Position numbers and translations under genes: made by a program. From assembly GCA_003219225.1 (NCBI GenBank), contig QHPZ01000064.1, positions 3,685 to 13,681 of the forward strand: DNA of 9,997 nt, in the 5' to 3' direction. This DNA comes from Verrucomicrobiota bacterium (GTDB lineage Bacteria > Verrucomicrobiota > Verrucomicrobiia > Chthoniobacterales > UBA10450). Each line of letters begins with the position of its first letter. Within the stretch, counting starts at the first letter, position 1. Positions 5,857-9,997 of this stretch are shown here, one piece after another. The notes beneath the pieces were generated by a model. It made no database searches and had not been told where the DNA came from. It saw nothing but the letters and a program-made list of their open reading frames with translations.

Positions 5857-6818
5857 TTCCCGCCGCGAACTTCCGCGCCCGATCGCGCCTGGTCACCGGT
5901 TTTACTGGCAGGTAATGGCAGATACCGATTCACAAATTTCATGAAACGTCCGGTTAGATTTGGAAAGAGTGCGTTGGCGGCGATGACAAAGTAAGCGCTC
6001 AAAGGCATTACGACGGCGGGCCGGCCGCGCCGACAGGCACGAAGAATTTTGCGCGCGGCGCGCTCTGCGGAAATGGAAGCGAATGGCAATTTGCTTGAGA
6101 CGTCGAACCACTGGTGTTCGGCGGAATGATCGCCCTTGAACCGCGCGTGGATTTGCGATCCGGTGCGCATCATTCCGGGTGTCACGGTCGTAACAAAAAT
6201 GTTCTCGCGCGCAAGCTCGGCTCGAATGGCGTCGGAAAATCCGGTCAGGGCGAACTTGCTTGCGGAATAAGACGCCAGGTGCGGCACTGCGACTTTGCCG
6301 CCGATCGAAGAAATGTTGACGATTCGGCCGCCCCCGCTTGACCGCATATGCGGGAGGATTTGCATGGTCAAGATGAACGGCGCCCAGAAATGGAGGCGCA
6401 TGGCGCGATCGAAATCCTCGATCTTCATGTGCTCGAACGGACCGATTTCGATCGTGCCGGCGTTGTTAATTAGGATGTCGATCTTGCCGAAGCGATCGAT
6501 GGTTTGTTGAATGGCCGACTGAATCTGAGCGGCGTCGAGTAAATCGCATTGAATGGTGACAGCTTCTCCGCCGCGACTAGTGAGATCCGTTCTTGCGCGA
6601 GCGAGTTCGTCGGCGTCGCGGGCGAGGATTGCGACGTTACCACCTTGCTCGCAAACTTGTCGCGCTAGTTCCAAGCCGAGTCCGCGCGAGCCGCCGGTAA
6701 TAAGAACGACCTTGCCTCTTAAAAAAGAGCCTGTTCGAATGACAGAAAAAAATGGGCCAATGAACAAAAGGAGGCAAATACCCAAAACTAAAATACCGAG
6801 TAGAAGCTGACCGGACAT
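5853..6818 (-). CDS. Membrane-anchored short-chain dehydrogenase/reductase (SDR)
   Basis: This 321-residue NAD(P)-dependent oxidoreductase has an N-terminal hydrophobic anchor (about 4-24), unusual for a classical SDR. The Rossmann glycine motif is TGGSRGLG (41-48), with NNAG at 118-121, the catalytic Ser171 in NISS, and Tyr184/Lys188 in YSASK. The position where many SDRs have the tetrad Asn (after FDRAM) is His143 (LHFWAPF); I recall this in a subset of acidobacterial and verrucomicrobial relatives, so the enzyme need not be inactive. The substrate is unknown. I chose the ATG at 6818; the frame stays open to a TTG at 6854, but that extension would be encoded by a heptamer repeat. No Shine-Dalgarno sequence is present. 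The 3' end overlaps the thpR start by GTGA. Confidence 0.9.
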   Translation of the reverse strand: MSGQLLLGILVLGICLLLFIGPFFSVIRTGSFLRGKVVLITGGSRGLGLELARQVCEQGGNVAILARDADELARARTDLTSRGGEAVTIQCDLLDAAQIQSAIQQTIDRFGKIDILINNAGTIEIGPFEHMKIEDFDRAMRLHFWAPFILTMQILPHMRSSGGGRIVNISSIGGKVAVPHLASYSASKFALTGFSDAIRAELARENIFVTTVTPGMMRTGSQIHARFKGDHSAEHQWFDVSSKLPFASISAERAARKILRACRRGRPAVVMPLSAYFVIAANALFPNLTGRFMKFVNRYLPLPASKTGDQARSGAEVRGGK

Positions 6819-6824
6819 TGAAAA

Positions 6825-6855
6825 AACGTCGAACGCCCAACGCTGAACGTCCAAT
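6825..6855 (-). repeat. Heptamer repeat locus 3, upstream of the SDR gene
   Basis: There are four 7-base units plus three bases (AACGTCG AACGCCC AACGCTG AACGTCC AAT) on the plus strand. The reverse complement equals 1879-1909 at 29 of 31 positions. Read on the coding strand it ends 6 bases before the SDR ATG, replacing the usual ribosome-binding position. Confidence 0.92.
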
Positions 6856-6875
6856 CCCGAATTAGATCGACAAAT

Positions 6876-6901
6876 GCGACGGTCAGAGACCGCCGCTACA
6901 G
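6876..6901 (+). repeat. 26-bp GGTC/GACC hairpin repeat, copy C, at the smpB 3' end
   Basis: GGTC (6881-6884) and GACC (6888-6891) form the stem, followed by GCCGCTACAG. It is one mismatch from copy A over 26 bases. It begins one base beyond the smpB stop codon (6905-6903). On the minus strand it would form a hairpin directly after smpB, possibly a transcript end or processing point before the SDR gene. Confidence 0.92.
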
Positions 6902-6902
6902 A

Positions 6903-7364
6903 TCAACTGTGCTTGCGGTTGAAGCGGGCGACTTCGCGGGCGGTTTCGCGGTCGATGGTGCGTTTCTTTAGGTCGGCGCGTTTGTCGCGGGCGTGTTTTC
7001 CGGTGCCAATGCCGAGCTCGGCTTTCACTTTGCCGTTTTTCCAGTAGAGCTTCAGGACTACGAGCGCGCGGCCCTTGATCTGGGTCTCACCGTAAAGTTT
7101 GTCGATCTCCTGTCGATGTAAGAGAAGTTTGCGGACGCGTTTTGGGGCGGGGATTTCATGGCTGGCTTTCTCGTAGGGCTGAATATCGGCGTTGTAGAGA
7201 AAGGCTTCGTCGTTTTCGATGCGGGCGAACGCGTCGGAGATGTTGGCTTTACCCGCGCGAATGGATTTTACCTCGCTGCCTTTTAACGCGAGGCCGGCTT
7301 CGTAGCGCTCAAGGATGTGGTAATCGCGGAGCGCCTTGCGATTGAGGATCGACTCGGCGGCCAT
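6903..7364 (-). CDS. smpB: SsrA-binding protein SmpB
   Basis: SmpB binds the tRNA-like part of tmRNA and brings it to stalled ribosomes for trans-translation. The 153-residue product has the normal length and order: an N-terminal NRKALRDYHILE segment, the OB-fold core with GLALKGSEVKSIRAGKANISD, a DIQPYE strand, and the basic C-terminal tail (GTGKHARDKRADLKKR, ending in RFNRKHS) that reads the empty mRNA channel. The ATG gives the standard N-terminus. It lies 27 bases downstream of the rpoZ stop on the same strand, so the two are probably cotranscribed. No Shine-Dalgarno sequence is visible; instead a small hairpin sits just before the start. tmRNA (ssrA) itself is not in the window. Confidence 0.97.
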   Translation of the reverse strand: MAAESILNRKALRDYHILERYEAGLALKGSEVKSIRAGKANISDAFARIENDEAFLYNADIQPYEKASHEIPAPKRVRKLLLHRQEIDKLYGETQIKGRALVVLKLYWKNGKVKAELGIGTGKHARDKRADLKKRTIDRETAREVARFNRKHS

Positions 7365-7366
7365 GA

Positions 7367-7385
7367 ATCGCGTGCGAAACGCGAT
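7367..7385 (-). promoter_or_regulatory. Small hairpin in the smpB leader
   Basis: ATCGCG (coding strand, 7385-7380) and CGCGAT (7372-7367) can pair around a 7-base loop, ending 2 bases before the smpB ATG. It lies where the ribosome would load, so it could lower or couple smpB translation to rpoZ. Six-base stems occur by chance in GC-rich DNA, so this is only suggestive. Confidence 0.25.
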
Positions 7386-7391
7386 GGAGGT

Positions 7392-7607
7392 TTAGGCTTT
7401 ATCAGCCGAACCGTGCAGCGGTTCGTAAGCGAGCTTGCCCTCGATGATTTCCTTGAGAGCGATATCGGTGAGCGACATGCGCGGCGTGGTTTCCACCATG
7501 GGCCGATGTCCGAGGCCGAGTTGACGGACGCGCTTGGAGACAACGTTGATCAGGAGTTGCTGGTTCGGAATGACTTTGGCGGCTTCCTGGAGAAGTTGAG
7601 TCGTCAT
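7392..7607 (-). CDS. rpoZ: DNA-directed RNA polymerase subunit omega
   Basis: Omega helps fold beta' and assemble RNA polymerase. The 71-residue product carries the family pattern: VIPNQQLLINVVSKRVRQL near the N-terminus (the helix that clamps beta'), GHRPMVE, and MSLTDIALKEIIEGKLAYE at the C-terminal side. It is shorter than the E. coli protein (91 residues) but fits the short omega proteins I recall from Verrucomicrobia. I start it at ATG 7607-7605 (MTTQLLQEAAKV) because homologs begin just before 'AAKVIPN'; there is no Shine-Dalgarno sequence. The same frame is open far upstream into the PilX-like C-terminal region without a stop, so a fused product is possible as sequenced. smpB follows 27 bases later. 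Confidence 0.9.
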   Translation of the reverse strand: MTTQLLQEAAKVIPNQQLLINVVSKRVRQLGLGHRPMVETTPRMSLTDIALKEIIEGKLAYEPLHGSADKA

Positions 7608-8306
7608 ATGGCGCAGGGATCTGACGGCGCGGATCGCTTCCGTCGGGAATTGCAGGATGGTCGGCGCGCTATCGGCGAGAACGGACGGCATAAGCTGCGA
7701 CGCGATCATAAAAATGAGCGTTGACTTCGCCGCTAGGCAAACGGTTGTCAACCGATTTGCATCACCTTCCTGGCCCAGTTCGCGGTCGTAATGCCAGGTG
7801 ACGTTGCCGTTGGCATAGAAGGTTTTGCAAACAGCTGCGCCAGTGAGATCGGGGTTGCCGTTGATAGTCAGATCGGCGCCCGGACCGTAGAAAACGGCAG
7901 CAAAATTGCCCGGCGGATTGATGTTAATGTGTTGTGGCGTTCCGTTCGGCGGACTGATGGCGTAGTACTGCATATTCGCCGCGATCCCGCTCTCGTTCTG
8001 AATGTCGCGACCCTTTACATCCATACTGCCGTCGACAAACACCTTGAGCTGGACCAGTGGCTTAATATCGATGGATCCGCTCACATTGTTGGTGACGTGG
8101 ATCGCGACGTAGGTTTTTTGAGTGCCAACAGAGTTGATCGTTAAGTTTCCGGTCAGAGCCGAGAGCAAATAGAAAGTGGGGTTGGCGGCGCTGCCAACTG
8201 CCGGCGGCGTGATGCTGACGGTATTTACGACGGTGGTAGGCGACGGCTGAGGTAAGGGAAGATTCCTCGGCAAGTAAAACGGTGGAGCGAATAATGCTGC
8301 CTCCAT
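7392..8306 (-). CDS. PilX-like protein, displaced C-terminal part, in frame with rpoZ
   Basis: This 304-codon frame has two unrelated parts. From about 8275 to 7755 it encodes a beta-rich extracellular-type segment (FYLLSALTGNLTINS, IDIKPLVQLKVFVDGSMDVKG, PGADLTINGNPDLTGAAV, NGNVTWHYDRELG). This resembles the C-terminal domain of verrucomicrobial PilX-like proteins (DUF7305-type, from memory). It continues the protein that starts at 9117, but in the +1 frame, and the ATG at 8306 is probably not a real start. After HYDRELG the frame runs on through about 50 low-complexity codons with no stop and joins rpoZ in frame at 7607. Either the PilX stop was lost, a second frameshift hides it, or a PilX-omega fusion is made. 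Homologs would normally end soon after the HYD segment. Confidence 0.6.
   Translation of the reverse strand: MEAALFAPPFYLPRNLPLPQPSPTTVVNTVSITPPAVGSAANPTFYLLSALTGNLTINSVGTQKTYVAIHVTNNVSGSIDIKPLVQLKVFVDGSMDVKGRDIQNESGIAANMQYYAISPPNGTPQHININPPGNFAAVFYGPGADLTINGNPDLTGAAVCKTFYANGNVTWHYDRELGQEGDANRLTTVCLAAKSTLIFMIASQLMPSVLADSAPTILQFPTEAIRAVRSLRHMTTQLLQEAAKVIPNQQLLINVVSKRVRQLGLGHRPMVETTPRMSLTDIALKEIIEGKLAYEPLHGSADKA
7608..7754 (-). promoter_or_regulatory. Stop-free stretch between the PilX-like domain and rpoZ, with weak promoter-like elements
   Basis: This is the expected place for an rpoZ-smpB promoter. On the minus strand it holds a TTGACA (7751-7746) inside a perfect palindrome CGGTTGACAACCG (7754-7742), and a TATGAT (7710-7705). 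The two are 35 bases apart, too far for one sigma-70 promoter, and neither has a good partner at 16-18 bases. The encoded peptide here looks unlike either neighbour, consistent with true intergenic DNA that happens to lack a stop. Confidence 0.25.
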
Positions 8307-9117
8307 TGGTCGCGACGTCGCCGTAGACCCAACCTCGAATCGTGGCCACAGCGGTATCGATCTCGACGTTGCCGCTGCGCGAATCGCCGTAGACCGGGTC
8401 TAAAGGATTGTTCGCAGCAAAGTGATAGAGGCCGTTTCGCGAATCGTAACTGTCGATCAAGGCAGCGTCCCCCAGGCCGTAAAAGGTGCCGATGCATTTG
8501 ATGGCAGCTTCAAAGGGTGTGATCGCGCCGGCGATCTGCTCGACACGCCGTGTAACCTGGGGTTGCGGCACCGGCACGAGGGTCTTGCCGACGCCGTCAC
8601 CATTCGGTCCATAAGTGGCGATGAAATGATCGTAGTTGAAGTCGATCTTGCGCAAAATGCTGTCGCCACGGGCGCCGGTAATCATACGCTCGTCCATCCC
8701 GGTGCGCCGAAGGCCGCGGACGGGAGCGGTGCCCTTGGTGCGCATGCGATACCACGGGTTGCCGGTGAACACGTCGTAGTAAAAGATGTCTACGACGCTG
8801 CTCGTGCTCATGGGGTCAGTACCGAGTGTGACCGGCGAGTTTGAGTAGGTGGTGCCGGCTTGAGTCCAACCGACGAAGGCGTTTGACGGGTCGTGGACTG
8901 TCTTTCGAATCTCATTGTAAGCGATGTCGCCCCCCGCCTCGGCCGCCTGCAACGCTTCTTTCCAGCCGCGCACTTGGTTGGATGAGACGTTGTAGCGCGC
9001 AGTGCAATTCAGGAGAACGCTGCCGCCGATCATTGAGACAATCAGAATCGTGCACAGCGCGCAGACGAGAACGTTGCCCGATTGCTTACCCCGGCGTGCC
9101 GCTTTCATTGTTAGCAT
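8062..9117 (-). CDS. PilX-like type IV pilus assembly protein, N-terminal part, frameshifted
   Basis: The N-terminus has a basic segment (KAARRGKQSGN) and one hydrophobic helix (VLVCALCTILIVSMIGGSVLL), followed by ALQAAEAGGDIAYNEI. This is the layout of PilX N-terminal proteins: single-pass minor pilins or tip-associated assembly proteins without a classical FTLIE site. The body reads coherently to about 8295 (IRGWVYGDVATNGGSI), then turns into an atypical basic tail ending at 8062, while the sensible continuation is in the +1 frame from about 8275. A one-base indel between about 8295 and 8240 therefore probably splits the gene. I take the ATG at 9117; another at 9108 is possible, and the open frame extends to 9174 but would overlap the upstream gene. 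It sits 17 bases after the PulJ-like gene. Confidence 0.7.
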   Translation of the reverse strand: MLTMKAARRGKQSGNVLVCALCTILIVSMIGGSVLLNCTARYNVSSNQVRGWKEALQAAEAGGDIAYNEIRKTVHDPSNAFVGWTQAGTTYSNSPVTLGTDPMSTSSVVDIFYYDVFTGNPWYRMRTKGTAPVRGLRRTGMDERMITGARGDSILRKIDFNYDHFIATYGPNGDGVGKTLVPVPQPQVTRRVEQIAGAITPFEAAIKCIGTFYGLGDAALIDSYDSRNGLYHFAANNPLDPVYGDSRSGNVEIDTAVATIRGWVYGDVATNGGSIIRSTVLLAEESSLTSAVAYHRRKYRQHHAAGSWQRRQPHFLFALGSDRKLNDQLCWHSKNLRRDPRHQQCERIHRY

Positions 9118-9134
9118 GATGACGAACCGTCTGA

Positions 9135-9764
9135 TCAGCCGCGGCGGCGGTTGCGAAGATAGGAGGTCGAGCAAACGTTTGTCCCGCTTCGCTCGGCGAC
9201 GTTGTTACCTGTAGTGAAGATCGGCAGAAAGGTCACGCTTGTGTTCGTGTATTCGGTGTTTGCCAATTCGATATTCGTGGTCTGCGGCACCAGCTGATCG
9301 GTGCTGGAAGCGATCATCGTGACGACGCCATTTTCGGTCCGCAAAATCGATTGGCCACTGATTGAATAGACAATTGAAGTAGTGCTCGAGCCGTAATTCA
9401 CCTGATTGCCGCTGCGCGAATAACTGATGGTGGGCGTGCGCGGTGTGCCGATAAGTGACGGGTTGGCGAGTGCTTCTGGATCGCCGGCCTGGACGATGTA
9501 ATTCGGGACCGTGACGGAAACGCTTTGCAGATCAGTCGAGGTCGTCACGATTAGGCCGCGTTTCACATCGCGATTGAGATAATCGATGATGCGGATCTGC
9601 TGCATATGGGTGGCGAAGAAGTTGTCGACCGCGTTGAAGCTCTTCTGCAGACCGACGGATGCCGTGATGGCTGCTGCAAACACGATCGCGCTAATGCCAA
9701 GCGCGGTGGTTGTTTCGACTAGAGTGAAGCCCTGACTGTTGTGAGTGGAGTGTTTGATTTTCAT
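9135..9764 (-). CDS. PulJ/PilW-like prepilin-type pseudopilin
   Basis: This 209-residue protein starts with a short basic leader and a prepilin peptidase site, Q-G|F-T-L-V-E (cleavage after Gly12, Glu at +5 of the mature protein), then a hydrophobic helix (TTALGISAIVFAAAITASVGL). The segment FFATHMQQIRIIDYLNRDVKRGL is typical of PulJ/PilW-type minor pseudopilins of type II secretion or type IV pilus systems. The rest is Ser/Thr-rich and beta-like. PilD-type cleavage and inner-membrane insertion are expected. Start: ATG 9764-9762, which overlaps the TGA of the upstream pseudopilin gene (ATGA); the longer open frame to 9836 would overlap that gene by about 75 bases and adds an atypical leader. 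The last residues (NRRRG) are a basic tail. Confidence 0.88.
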   Translation of the reverse strand: MKIKHSTHNSQGFTLVETTTALGISAIVFAAAITASVGLQKSFNAVDNFFATHMQQIRIIDYLNRDVKRGLIVTTSTDLQSVSVTVPNYIVQAGDPEALANPSLIGTPRTPTISYSRSGNQVNYGSSTTSIVYSISGQSILRTENGVVTMIASSTDQLVPQTTNIELANTEYTNTSVTFLPIFTTGNNVAERSGTNVCSTSYLRNRRRG

Positions 9765-9997
9765 TTTTTTGTACCGTTTGAGATAATGGAAGTAATCTGT
9801 TCGCTGCGGGAGCGGCTGCCCAAGGTCATCTGCCACGAAGTCGTGACATCCACCTGCACCAGCGCTGATCCGAGATTCGCAGCCGTGGAATCGACTGTCA
9901 CCGTGCCGCTGGGCGAGCGGGTAAACTGGGTAACCCCGTTGGCCATAGCCATAGGATAGGCGCTGATCTTGACGACTTCGGTTGCTTTCTTGGTAAA
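9761..9997 (-). CDS. PilV/PulI-like pseudopilin, C-terminal fragment
   Basis: The frame is open to the right edge of the window, so only the last 78 residues are seen; the prepilin signal lies outside. The ending (LVQVDVTTSWQMTLGSRSRSEQITSIISNG) has the pattern of PilV/PulI-like minor pseudopilins, which close with 'V-x-V-x-V-x-W' and an 'R-x-x-x-x-T-x-I-S' strand. The ATG at 9952 is internal. Its stop overlaps the next start by ATGA, which places it in one operon with the PulJ-like and PilX-like genes. Confidence 0.75.
   Translation of the reverse strand, partial: FTKKATEVVKISAYPMAMANGVTQFTRSPSGTVTVDSTAANLGSALVQVDVTTSWQMTLGSRSRSEQITSIISNGTKK

Noticed and set aside
6819..6854. N-terminal extension of the SDR from a TTG start
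   Set aside because: The extra residues are encoded almost entirely by a heptamer repeat; the ATG at 6818 leads straight into the membrane anchor.
7705..7751. TTGACA plus TATGAT as a sigma-70 promoter for rpoZ
   Set aside because: The hexamers are 35 bases apart and neither has a good partner at 16-18 bases, so I list them only as weak elements.

Overview
The window looks like chromosomal DNA of a soil-type verrucomicrobium, possibly a Chthoniobacterales / 'Candidatus Udaeobacter'-like lineage. That placement is inference from memory: the short RpoZ, the pseudopilin cassette with a PilX-like protein, and several families of short palindromic or tandem repeats are typical there. Base composition is moderately GC-rich. 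Few start codons have a recognisable Shine-Dalgarno sequence. There is no rRNA, tRNA, CRISPR array, transposase or phage gene.

Plus-strand half (2-5278): the 3' part of an ArnT-like membrane glycosyltransferase, ruvA (Holliday-junction binding), a conserved protein of unknown function (1919 to about 3272) whose 3' end is displaced by a +1 frameshift, a small multi-spanning membrane protein, and an MFS transporter. The last three are packed end to end (gaps of 2 and 0 bases after the TAG at 3272).

Minus-strand half (9997-5299), in order of transcription: the 3' end of a PilV/PulI-like pseudopilin, a PulJ/PilW-like pseudopilin (ATGA overlap), a PilX-like pilus assembly protein broken by a +1 frameshift, rpoZ (RNA polymerase omega), smpB (trans-translation), a membrane-anchored short-chain dehydrogenase, and thpR (RNA 2',3'-cyclic phosphodiesterase; GTGA overlap). 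As sequenced, the PilX-like C-terminal frame has no stop and runs in frame into rpoZ. The plus- and minus-strand groups converge at 5279-5298.

The most notable feature is the density of short repeats. I recognise four families plus one candidate: a 26-bp element with a GGTC/GACC hairpin (three copies), a tandem heptamer based on AACGYCG (three loci), a CCCTCACC...GGTGAGGG element, a GCAGAG-rich palindrome, and a GC-rich hairpin at 139-173. Five copies lie inside open reading frames without breaking them, and are translated in the glycosyltransferase (candidate), the unknown protein (two copies), the MFS transporter and the ThpR C-terminus. Two heptamer loci sit in the same orientation 6-9 bases upstream of start codons, where a ribosome-binding site would be. 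This resembles, by analogy only, the protein-coding palindromic elements of Rickettsia. I see no defence or biosynthetic system here; the repeat-gene interplay and the PilX-RpoZ read-through are what deserve a second look.
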